A stretch of 64,000 nt of DNA, taken from NCBI GenBank assembly GCA_012274445.1, contig JAAROD010000004.1, forward strand, positions 1,736,001 through 1,800,000, given 5' to 3'. The stretch comes from Sclerotiophoma versabilis. Its lineage: Eukaryota > Ascomycota > Dothideomycetes > Pleosporales > Didymellaceae. Shown here one piece after another: positions 47,085 through 57,449 of the stretch (position 1 is its first letter; each line of letters starts with the position of its first letter). Made by a program: the position numbers and the translations under genes. The notes below the pieces were generated by a model. That model was not told where the DNA came from. It did not search any database and worked only from the letters and a program-made list of their open reading frames with translations.

Positions 47085-49494
47085 CAGAGCGAAAGCTGGC
47101 CAAGCATCGAAGCGCAACACAATCCGCTCTTTCATCGTGGGTTATCCGTTCAATGTATTTTGCGAACACATCGTTGAATGACCAACTTGATGATACTGCC
47201 GAAGTCGTGGACTCTGACGAAGTTCGACCACATTTCAACTTCAGCATCCCTCAAACCCCAACATCACGCCTTCTCCACCAAGTTTTCCTCCCAAGAATCA
47301 ACCCTTTCCACCATCCCAGCCAGCACCCCACTCCGATGATACATGGTCTCGAAGAACTCCACACGCTCAGATCTGAGCCTGGACTTCCAAACCACATCGC
47401 CACGCGTGTCCAGAAACACCAGTCTAACAGGCTTCCCCCTCACAACGCTTCCTCATCGAAGAGACACACGTCCTGCACTGTTTCCACCGGGACGTGGGCA
47501 ACCTGCCATCGCGCTACGTCCTGCAATCATATCCATCCCGCGGTGGCTCGTTTCTCAATCTTTGTCTGGTAAACGCAAAACGTGACGCGGGCAGTCTGAC
47601 AAGGACATACTGAGCGGAAGAAGAAAAAAGGTTGCCGTAGTCGGTGTTTGGGTTGAGCGTTGCTGACTGTAATGCATTCATTGTTGGGGCGATCTACACC
47701 CATCGTGATTCGTGACAGCTGCAAAGTCGTTGAAAGAACATTTACGATTTAGAAAAAAAATCGACTACAAAATACGTGTCTTTGTTGTTTGGCATGGATG
47801 AGCGTCTGGAATGCCGGGGAGTTTCTTGCTTGAGATGAAGGAGAGGGTGGTAGTATGATTACCTCCAAGTGTCTATCTGCGCAGCAGCGGGTGCTAGTGC
47901 AGACCACCCGTTTTTTTTTTTAGTAATCCTCCATAACTGCGTTTATAGCCTCTAATTTCTCGTGCTTTTCACCTGAGTAGTGGCAGTATATTCGAGGTGC
48001 GAGGTGTGTGCAATCCCTCCTTGCTGTGGCTCGAGTTGAACTGACGTGACGGCTTTTACGGTTGCTACAACCATGCCGAATCTTTGACCTTGGTATACCA
48101 CTCATCGGTTTGACGTGGATATATAGAGTCAGACATTCGTGTCCTTGAGAAGTCTGATATGTTCAGGACTGCCGGTAGAAAGGTCGAAGGTTGCAACATT
48201 TTTTGTTGTAGTCTAGTTAAGCACCCGAACAGACATTGGCAGACAATTTAAGATTGAACATCGTGTTGCCTATACATATCCATCACCTTCGTGCGCTGTT
48301 GAGACATTCTGTTCCTTGACAAAGATAGATATCCTGCTCTTGCACAGCCTAGTCATCGTTGTCGTCATTGTGTTTGTTTCTGAGTCCGCTATTGTATTCC
48401 ACGTCTTCATCGTTACCAAGTAGAAAAAAGTGCGCGAGCGATATCACAGTAACTCCACGCAGATCCTAGAAACTTATGATACCGTGTTTGCGTACTGGAT
48501 CTGAGCAGGTGCAGGTCTGAGGATCCCCAAGGTCATTGGGTCCAAACAACTTGAACGCATCGATCTCCTTCATGGGCTACAACGGGGGCCAAACTTACAC
48601 GGCCACGTTTAGTGATTATGAACATTTTTGCGTTTGCAAAAAGCTGTGATTTGCGGATGTAACAGATTGAGAAGCTTGGGGTTTTGTTCTTGTTCACTCT
48701 GTTCGTATCCTCCGACCTTATTGCTGCAATGTCTTTCCAGTTGTTCGATGTATGCTGCAACGCTGATCGACCGATACGGAGCGTGCGTGAGAGTAAGGAT
48801 GAAGTATTTCTTCACGAACCGACTGGGTATAATCTAGAGTCAAGTATAATCGATTGATATCAAGATCAAGGAAAGCGTAGACACCATCGCGCCGGTCCTT
48901 GAATTACAGATTTCTTCTTAGCTAGAAATAGCGCAGAATAGTATAATTGCCACCACAAAGATTAACGTAGTGAAAGTGTATGGACTTCCTCTGGTTACTC
49001 AGGCAGCCATAGAAGACATTACGTGCCTAGTAACTAGCCTAGTAACTAGTCTAGTACCTCAGTGCACCGCTCTGCCCGCACCTATGCTAAGCAACACCTA
49101 TCCTTGATTGCTGACGCAAAAGTGGAAAACGTCAGATTAATCAAGGGTTTCGCTCTCTCTTCTCTTATGAACATGGAGTTTTAGCAGAGGAAGATGTGTG
49201 GCAAGAGAGAAAGCTCAAACATGGGCTTTTTCGGTTATTTGGTTGAGTCCTTGTTTTGTACGGTCAACGTGTTCTTCCTGTGCAGACAGCTCTCTAGTCG
49301 GTGGAATAGCTGTTTAATACCAGATACGGTGGTGTTTGCCCTACTGCTTCATAACATGGTGAGTGAGGACTTGGTTGGGTAGGAAGTTCATGACATGGAA
49401 ATAATATGGAGTCAGATAGTGTATTGGCATGAGTCAAGATTTCCTCATTGCTCTTCTTCATTGCCCTGCATGTCTTGTGACTAAGATCTAGTTT
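47085..49494. other. Long intergenic region
   Basis: 2.4 kb with no intact gene. It includes the frameshifted coding-like remnant at 47264-47500, a T-run at 47911-47922 and a short repeat of CCTAGTAACTAG type near 49025-49060. The right end is the 3' region of XRN1. Confidence 0.5.
47264..47500 (-). pseudogene. Frameshifted coding-like remnant
   Basis: On the minus strand one frame reads RWQVAHVPVETVQDVCLFD then EEA. After a one-base shift it continues VRGKPVRLVFLDTRGDVVWK, then RVEFFETMYHRSGVLAGMVE, ending at a stop at 47264-47266. The two halves join smoothly in composition and look like the end of one protein. Family unknown, no clear upstream exons. It could be chance, since the antisense frame is also open. 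Confidence 0.3.
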
Positions 49495-52400
49495 CTACTC
49501 AGCAGCAGGCGCGGGCGCGCCGCCTCTTGGCGCACCCCTTCCTCTGAAACCGCCGCGGCCACGTCCACGTCCCCGGCCACGGCCTGCTTCCAAACCGGCA
49601 GGTGGGGGTACGTTCGAGTAGTTCTGAGGACGGAAGTTGGGGTTATTCTGGACGATACCCTCGGCCGGGTCGCTGTTGTCTACACTAGTGAATCCACCGC
49701 GGCCGGCTTTGTTGAAACCACCTCGGCCTCGCGGCACGAAGTCGGCGCCGCCGCGACCACGACCGCCGCGGGGTGCACCATTGCCATTGGGCTGCTGGTT
49801 CTGGTCCTGGTACGCGTGACCATTGGCTTGCCCGCCGCGGGGAGCGAAGCCGCCTCGACCGCCGCGAGGTGGGCCGCCGTGGATGGGCATGGTTTGGGGA
49901 TGCTGAGGAGCCCCATTCGCAGGAGACGCACCTACACGGGGCGCCATACCGCCGCCGCGTCCTCCCCTGGTGCCGTTGGCGCCACTGAACGCTCCACGGT
50001 AAGAGCCCTGGAGAGGTGGTGGAGTGGCAGCGGGAACCAGCTGAGGACCACCAGGGGCGCCTATGCGAGGCATTGAGTAACCCGAGTTCTGGTTCTGTCG
50101 CTTGGCAGCGGCAGCAGCAGCGCCCGCAGTCGAGTATGAGACGACCTGCCTATCGGTCAAGTTTAATACAGAAGTGGAAGGAACTGTCGATCCGCGGAAC
50201 GGCGAGCATCGATCGTTGAGAGATGTTCCGCTCATAAAGGTCGCGTCGAAGACAACGTCCAACAGAACATTGCGTGCAGTCCTGGTCTTGCCAACGATAG
50301 TTCCCGATGATCCAATTGGGACCCGTCCGGAATCCTGCACGTAAATGACACGATCACCAATGGTGAACTGCTGGTGACCAAGGCGTTGCTCGGCGTCGGA
50401 AGGCTTCAGTATGGCGCTACGCGGCACTTTGCCAATCTTCTTCATCTCGACATCTTGCAGCAGCGCCAGATTAGCATCGGCGGCCTGCTCGATCATCTTG
50501 ACGGTCTCAGAATCAAGCTGTTCCGCGTCAAGTGGCACCTTCTCGAAGCTCTTGGTCTGCACCTCCTTAAGCCAAGCTCCAATCTCCTTGACTTTCTGCT
50601 TTGCGACCTCAGGGGGGTAGAAGTCGGTATCCTCCCAACCATCTCCTGTCGGGTTGTTGATGATGCCAGCGAAGAATTCAGGGAATTTGATCATGTACTG
50701 AGCGAGCAAGTTGACGGCCTTTTGGCTGTATTCCCAACCGTTGGCTGACTTGCGCGAGTACCCCAGGACCTTCAGCTTCTTCGCCTCGAACTTCAAGTTC
50801 AGTCCCAGGTTCAACTTAAGACCACTGGAATTGACGTTGAACGAGGATGTCAACTTCGACAAAGCGAGAGGCGGCATGTTCAACTGCCTGGCGACGACGT
50901 AGGATGGCAGATAAGGTGTCGTCCTCTCGGCTTGTATGACGATTTGGCGACCAAAATCTGGTTCTGGCTTCTTCAACCTAGCGACCATGATCGTAGCCTT
51001 ATGATCCGCATGGCCAATGACCTGCAGAGGGCGACCGTAGGCATAGTCGCCAAGGTAAAAAGCGCGAGAGCCCTCGGGGAACTCTTCCTCAATAGGCAAG
51101 GCGGCCTTCTCAATAAAACGTTGATCAGGGCTAATGACCTCGTCGACGATGGTCTGAGTGGCATAATCGGCTTGCAGGCCAGGTACGGGACCGTACTCCT
51201 TGATAGTAGCACCTTCGTCGGTCTTCTTGAGACCCTTGAGCATTTCTACATGCACAAGAGATTCAACCTCGCCAGTGATGATACCAAGACGTTTGCCGTA
51301 GGTGTCTTGGATTCTGTTCGCCATCTTCTTCCAGTTGGAGATTTCTGTGGGTCCATGCTCAATTGCAAGGGGAGCTGTAACACCATCTTGGGACAGTACG
51401 TAATCGAAGAGCTCGTCAGAGACCTTGACCACCTTAGCCTCGTGTAAGAACGGATATCCCACGTGCACTGCCTTTCCAAGCATCTTCTGTGCGTACGTAA
51501 CCGAGGTCCTTGGTTCGGTGTCTACGAGTGTGACAACCATGCTCTCATTACGACTGTCTTGCGAGAAGACATTGACGCCTGCAAACTCGAGCGCACCGTG
51601 GAACGGCAGGACCTTGAGACTAGGGAAACCAGCCAAAGCTGACGCTCCCAGCTTGACGCCGTCCACCAAGCCGACGTAGTACTCAAGCCCATCCATCGTG
51701 GGAAGGTCGAAGATGTTCTCGATGCACTTGCAGTTTGGCAGGTCCGGGAAGATACCAGGGAGTGAGGATGGGTAGACAAAATCTACATCCTTGGAGTAGG
51801 TGAACTTCAGGGAGACGCCGTAAGAGTTGCGAGCCTTCTCGTCTTCGGTAAGTAGATGCTCCTTGGTAGCCATGGCTTTGAGCAGTCTGTCCTCCTCAAT
51901 GAAAGGAATCTTGACAACAGCCTCCCAATCCTGCTTCTTCCCGTTCATGTCAAGGTTGAAGTCGCGGGGGTAGAAATCGATGATCGGAGAGTCAGCATTG
52001 GTCATGAGGGGATGGTAGGCCTCTGGTACGATGGTTTTACTGCGGTCCGGCAGCACACCCATCAACTGCTGGTAGGGCTTGAAGGGCTGACCAAGCTTGA
52101 AATTGATATCGGCCTTCAAACCTCGCTTGACATCGGAGATCATAGGCGAGTAGTGGTAGCCGTAGTACCAGGGCCAAGATGCTACTCCGCGGTAGTAGTA
52201 GTAGAGAACCCATTGCAATCCCTGCACGTAGTTCTCGGTCAACTTGCGAAGCTCCTCCTCGTTGCTGCGATCCCAATCAAACTTGCTCTTATAGTAGTCG
52301 TTCTTCCAAGCCTCAAACTTCTCGTCGTACTTGGCCTGCATGGCCGACTGGGCCTCTTCAGGTGAGATGTCGACAACCTTGGCTTGATCATACTTCTGTA

Positions 52401-53891
52401 CAACTCGTACAATCGCTTTCGTAGACTCGTCATTCGCAGCATCATCCTCATCGTCTTCATCGCTTTCGACCAGCTTCGGTGGGGCCGAGATTTGTAGGTG
52501 GCGGTTGCCAGCATCGTCTGAAACGGTCTTCCACGGCAAATGGAGCTTGTCCGCAAGCTCCTGCACGAATTTCCGATCCTCGGCTCTTAGGTCTGCAGGA
52601 AGATCTAGAGGAGGCTGGTCGACCTTCTGCAGGTGATTGCCAATCCACGTCTTCACCTGGGTGAACAAGTCCTTTTGCTGCGTAGACATGACAACGGTGC
52701 CTCGTCGCGCGGTCTTCTCCATGACGTCCTCGCGCTCAAGGCGCTTACCCTTGAACCAGGCAGCGTCTGCGTTCTCCGACTCGAAGTGGCGGTTCTCGAT
52801 GTTGGAGAGCTCGTCGAGCAGGAGGGCCAATCGCTCCATGTTGATTACACCCTCCTCGTTGATGTATCCCTTGGCCTTGGGTAGGACGGTCTTGTAAACG
52901 TTGAACATGAGAGCCAAGGCGCCCTCGTTGATATGCAAATGTGGAAGATTAGGAAGGAAATCGTTACCAACAAAGAAAGCCATAAGAATGAAATCGTCAA
53001 TGACACGCTCCATGTCGAATGGGAAGCCGAGAGCGCCGGGCTCTCCTAGCTCTTGAAACTCGAGCTCTAGGTATTCTCGAACAACGCAGAGATGCATCAG
53101 GAAGAAGTTCTGATGCTCCAGCTCCTTTGACTTGACCTTGCTCTGGCGACCAAATGTCACCTCTTCTCGCAAAAGACAGAAATGAGGGTCGTGACTCAGC
53201 AGACCCAACATGATGAGATCGGCGTCGAGACCGTACAAGCAGTGACGACGGTTGGGGTCGTAGTCCGGCTGGGCTTTCGCCTGACGGATGTACTCCATGA
53301 TCTTGTGCTCGCCTTCTCCGGGGACCTCGTGGCCGGACAGGACGACTTCCACGCCCTGCCAGTCCAGGTCCTCGGAGACCTTTTTGTTGATGAAGTACTT
53401 CAGCTGCTGGGTGAGCTTGGCCATGAACTCGGTGCCGGGGGTAATGCAATTGCTGTCGAAAGGCGCCTCCTTGGGCATCTCGACACCCTCCTTGATGGCC
53501 TTCTCTCTCGCCTTTTCAGCATCGAGAGCGGTCCGGAAGCGGCGAGCTCGCTGCTGGTTCATCTTGGCGCGCGGGGCGACACCGTCGATGGCCATGAAGA
53601 AGAGCTGCTTGGGCTTGATCTTGCCAAACAAATGCTCGATGTAGTTGAAGATGGCGATGAACATCTTGTCCTCGGTCATGCGGGCCGTCGGGCCGTCGGA
53701 GTCATTGTGGGTGCAGTTGTGGATGATGCCGTTCATGTCAAGCTGCGTGTTGTCAGAGTGGTGGCCGCAGGCGAAGCAGTGAAGGTACACACGTAGAGAC
53801 AGTCGAACTCGGGGATGCGGTTCTCGGCAATGAGCTGGGAGATGCCCGGGTACCGCTCGGACATCCATCTGAAGAACTTGGGAACACCCAT
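49495..53891 (-). CDS. XRN1: 5'-3' exoribonuclease Xrn1
   Basis: Cytoplasmic exonuclease that degrades decapped mRNA. Exons 53793-53891 and 49495-53742 with a 50-base intron give 1448 residues (yeast Xrn1 is 1528). The start MGVPKFFRWMSERYPGISQL is nearly invariant in the family; the frame open further right is not coding. The junction gives CLY-LDMNGIIHNC. Catalytic landmarks are DGVAPRAKMNQQRARR (about 86-101), GEGEHKIMEY (about 175-184), GLDADLIML (204-212) and FVGNDFLPNLPHLH. An SH3-like segment (GDRVIYVQDSGRV) lies near residue 1230. The last 160 residues are rich in RGG/GRG repeats that would bind RNA. Divergent from the WD40 gene. Confidence 0.95.
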
Positions 53892-54353
53892 GATTACTGC
53901 TGCTTTCTAGCGATGGTGGAGGAATACGTGGAGGCGAGGGATGCTGGTGCTGGCGCTGGCGCTGGGGCGGGGGGGGGGGTAGTGTGCGTCGCAGAAGCGA
54001 GCGGCGGGCGTGTGGGTGGTGAAGGAAGAAAGCGCAAGCAGCGCTGGGGGCGCAAAGGCGGACAGTAGGGGGGTGGTTCTCGACGCTGGGGTCTTCGAAG
54101 AGCAGGACGAGGCATCGCAGGCGGGTTGATGTGACGCCGCAGCGCCAAGCCGGGGCGCTCCCGTGGCGCAGAGCAGCCGTCGACGACCCATGTCCGGCGG
54201 TCAGGCAGGCGGTCAGGGCCGGCAGAGCCCGCGCCAGCCCGCGCCAGCCAGCCGACGCGACGCGTTTCTGGCTCCCCACGGCCGTCTGAGCCCGCACCAG
54301 CCCGCGCCAACACTCTCGCACGCCCGCACCCGCACCCGCACCCGCACCCGCAC
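53892..54353. other. Shared upstream region of XRN1 and the RbAp48-like gene
   Basis: GC-rich, 462 bases, between two divergent genes. It holds a run of G near 53968-53979 and a hexamer repeat touching the plus-strand start codon. Confidence 0.6.
54323..54353. repeat. CCCGCA hexamer repeat before a start codon
   Basis: Five perfect copies of CCCGCA run right up to the ATG at 54354. As untranslated leader this is an unusually structured, A-poor context for initiation. Confidence 0.85.
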
Positions 54354-55764
54354 ATGACGGCCATGGACGAGACGATGAGCGAGGAGCACAGCTCGCGCAG
54401 CAACGAGGACCAGCAGGAGGAGGCCGAGCACAAGATGATCAACGAGGAGTACAAGATATGGAAGAAGAACTCGGTCTTCCTCTACGACATGCTGTACGGG
54501 CGCGCGCTCGAGTGGCCCACCCTCACCACCCAGTGGCTGCCGGACAAGAAGCCGTAGGTCCCCCCTGCGCCGCCCAGGCACGGGAGAGAGCTGACATGCG
54601 GCAGCGTCGAGGGCACCCACATGAGCCAGCACCGCGTCATCCTGGGCACCCACACGTCGAACCAGGCGCAGAACTACCTGCAGATTGCCCACTGCGAGAT
54701 CCCCGACTTCCGCGCGCCCGACCTGTCTGAGCTCGGCGAGGAGCGCGACGAGGTGGGCGGCCACGGCCATGCGAAGCGCCCGTTCGACTTCAAGATCGTG
54801 CAGAAGATCAACCACCCCGGCGAAGTCAACAAGGCGCGCTACCAGCCCCAGAACCCGGACATGATCGCCACCCTGTGCACCGACGGCCGCGCGCTCATCT
54901 TCGACCGCACGAAGCACCCCCTGCAGCCCAAGGGCGACGCCGTCCAGTTCGAGGCCGAGTGCGTCGGCCACGAGAAGGAGGGCTTTGCTCTGAGCTGGAG
55001 CCCCTTCCACGAGGGCCACCTGGCCACCGGCGGCGAAGACACGACCGTCAAGACCTGGGACATCAAGACCGGCTTCTCCAAGTCGAACAAGACCATCAGC
55101 CCCACCGCCTCGTACACCATCCACACCGCCACCGTCAACGACGTGCAGTACCACCCCATCCACAGCTTCCTCATCGGCTCCGCCTCGGACGACCTCACCT
55201 GGCAGGTCATCGACACGCGCATCGAGTCGCACAAGACTGCGCTCTGGAGGAAGGTCGCGCACACCGACGCCGTCAACAGCATTGCCTTCCACCCCGAGTT
55301 TGACTCGCTCCTGGCCACCGGCTCTGCAGACAAGACCATCGGCATCTGGGATCTGCGCAACTTCGAGAAGCCGCTGCACAGCCTGCAGGGTCATCGCAGC
55401 GACGTCATCGGCCTGCAATGGCACCCGCAGGACGCTGCCATCCTCGCAAGCTCCAGCTACGACCGCCGCATCCTGTTGTGGGACACGAGCAAGATTGGCG
55501 ACGAGCAGACTGAGGAAGAGGCCGAGGACGGACCTCCTGAGCTGTAGGTTGCCTGTCGATATTCTGATATACCCTGCTGACACCACCAGACTGTACATGC
55601 ACGGCGGCTTCACAAACCGCATCTGCGATTTTGACTGGAACAAGAACGACCCTTGGGTCATGATGGGCGCGGCAGAAGACAACCAGCTGCAGATCTTCCG
55701 CCCGGCGCGCAAGCTCGTCGAGCCCGTCCAGCAGACCGTGAATCATGGAGAGGTTTCAGACTAG
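54354..55764 (+). CDS. HAT2: RbAp46/48-family histone-binding WD40 protein
   Basis: Histone H4-binding propeller shared by Hat1, CAF-1, deacetylase and Polycomb complexes. Exons 54354-54553, 54605-55543 and 55590-55764 give 437 residues. The N-terminal helix reads INEEYKIWKKNSVFLYDMLY and continues RALEWPTLTTQWLPD, the family signature. WD marks include HEKEGFALSWSPFHEGHLAT, HPEFDSLLATGSADKTIGIW and YDRRILLWDTSKIGDEQ. The C-terminal DWNKNDPWVMMGAAEDNQLQ is also diagnostic. An ATG three codons later (54363) is an alternative start. Which complex it serves here cannot be told; filamentous fungi often use one copy for several. Confidence 0.93.
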
Positions 55765-56352
55765 ACCAGCCATGTCGGACCCCTATGGCTGACGTACATT
55801 CGTAGGCAGAGTACAGCAGCAAGAACGTGACCGAAGCGGCAGTGGCGCCACCCATGGGGGCACCCGAACCTCTCAAGACGGAAAGGCTTCGTCCGCGCAT
55901 CCAGTTGGAAAATTAGCAATCGCTCCCACACGTGCAGGCGCCCCAGATGGTCAAGAGGGGACGAGGTCGCCCGCGTAAATACCCGCGAGCTGAAGATTAG
56001 GTGGTGCAGGCGTCCGGAGCACAAAATGGGTATCCCAGAGCAGCGTCAGCTCTTTCAGTCGCAGTTAGATCCAATCACTACAGCGCTTTCTCTTTCGAGC
56101 GAGACTCTGCTTGTCGTGATGATGCAAGTGTGATATCTCCGAGGTACATTTCCAAGTCCAAGCTCAAGCTGAGCTCCCCGCATTCGTCTCGCACAACAAC
56201 AATCCTACATCATCAGCGTAGCAAACCCCCCCACGCCCTGTTTCCCTCTCGCCGCCTGGTCATTCAAAACTCACCCCAGCTCGTATCTCAGCCGCCTGGA
56301 ATTCAAGAGTCAACCGAACATCCACCCATAATTCAACCCCACACCCGCCCCA
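55765..56352. other. Intergenic region
   Basis: 3' region of the WD40 gene and upstream region of dephospho-CoA kinase. The last 150 bases are C/A-rich and resemble a leader. Confidence 0.55.
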
Positions 56353-57159
56353 ATGCTCCTCCTCGGCCTCACGGGCTCCATCGCAACCGGCAAATCCACC
56401 GTCTCCTCGCTGCTACGACAGGCTCCCTACTCCCTACCCATCATCGATGCCGACCTGATCGCGCGCCAAGTCGTCGAGCCGGGGACCTCAGGCTACAGTG
56501 CCATCGTCAAGCACTTCCTGCCCAGCACGCCCGACCTGCTGCTCCCCGAGTCCGCCGCGACGCCCGCAGGCCGGCCGCTCAACCGGCCCGCGCTGGGGCG
56601 GAGGGTATTTGGCGCCGGCGCAGACAAGGAGCGAGACCGCAAAGTGCTAAACGGCATCGTGCACCCCGCGGTGCGCAAGGAGATGTACAAGCAGATGATC
56701 TGGGCGTATCTGCGTGGGAACTGGGCCGTGGTGCTCGACGTGCCGCTGCTGTTTGAGAGCGGGTGGGAGCGCTACTGCGGCAGCATCATTGTCGTCGGCG
56801 TGTCGGATCCCGCGATTCAGATCCAGCGCCTACGTGCCCGCGACGCCCATCTCTCCGAGGAGGATGCGCGGAATCGCGTCGTGAGCCAGGGCGATATCCG
56901 CGAAAAGGCCGAGCGGTGTCTGCGGCGCGGCGAGGGGCGCGGTGTTGTTGTGTGGAACGACGGGGATAAAGCGCACTTGGAGAGGGAGGTCAGGCGCGTC
57001 ATGGATGATGTGCGCGCGCGGAGTCCGTGGTGGTGGGGGAAGCTGCTGTGGGTGCTTCCGCCGCTGGGGCTGGTGAGCGGGCTGTGGAGTTGGTGGAACA
57101 TGCGGCGGGTGCAGCTGAGCTGGGAGGAAGCGAAGAGGAAGGAGAAGGCGAAGCTATAA
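56353..57159 (+). CDS. Dephospho-CoA kinase
   Basis: Last step of coenzyme A synthesis, phosphorylating dephospho-CoA with ATP (CoaE/Cab5 family). Single exon, 268 residues. The P-loop GLTGSIATGKST is at residues 5-16, the substrate segment is IIDADLIARQVVEPG, then NGIVHPAVRKEM and VVLDVPLLFESGWE, all family marks. A C-terminal hydrophobic stretch (LLWVLPPLGLVSGLWSWW, about 235-252) extends beyond bacterial CoaE and probably anchors it to a membrane such as the outer mitochondrial or ER membrane, as proposed for Cab5 (inference). Confidence 0.95.
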   Translation: MLLLGLTGSIATGKSTVSSLLRQAPYSLPIIDADLIARQVVEPGTSGYSAIVKHFLPSTPDLLLPESAATPAGRPLNRPALGRRVFGAGADKERDRKVLNGIVHPAVRKEMYKQMIWAYLRGNWAVVLDVPLLFESGWERYCGSIIVVGVSDPAIQIQRLRARDAHLSEEDARNRVVSQGDIREKAERCLRRGEGRGVVVWNDGDKAHLEREVRRVMDDVRARSPWWWGKLLWVLPPLGLVSGLWSWWNMRRVQLSWEEAKRKEKAKL

Positions 57160-57449
57160 AGTTGGACTGATGGAGTTGTAATGATGGAGTGTGATATCCT
57201 AACAGCCGCAGACGCCGCACCAGGTGGACAGATTTGTTTCGTGCATGTTGATAGCGTTTTCTTCGTCTTTACTTTCACCTTGATTTTCACCTTGATTTTC
57301 ACCTTGATTTTCACGTTCATTTCCACGTTCATTATCACCTTCACCGTACCTCCACCTCCACCTTCCATCCCCCTCTCCACAACTCTCCTCTCAAAACAAG
57401 CAAATCGAGCAAGACAAGGAAAACGAGCCAATCGAGCCAATCGAGCAAT
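57160..57449. other. Short intergenic region with tandem repeats
   Basis: Upstream region of the next gene, almost filled by the 12-base repeat and by short ATCGAGC-type repeats near 57395-57447. Confidence 0.6.
57273..57332. repeat. 12-base tandem repeat
   Basis: Five copies of TTTCACCTTGAT; the first three are identical and the last two are variants (TTTCACGTTCAT, TTCCACGTTCAT). It lies 118-177 bases before the start of the next gene, in its leader or promoter. Confidence 0.85.

Noticed and set aside
47153..47572. 139-codon plus-strand open frame after the nucleotidyltransferase-like gene
   Set aside because: Its content (many His, Ser, Thr, Pro) looks like the antisense of the minus-strand remnant rather than a protein of its own.
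53892..54321. Extension of the XRN1 frame to 54321 as a longer N-terminus
   Set aside because: It is Pro/His low complexity and out of frame with the invariant MGVPKFFRW start, which needs the intron at 53743-53792.
54213..55712. 499-codon minus-strand open frame across the RbAp48-like gene
   Set aside because: It is the shadow of a GC-rich, strongly codon-biased WD40 coding sequence on the other strand.
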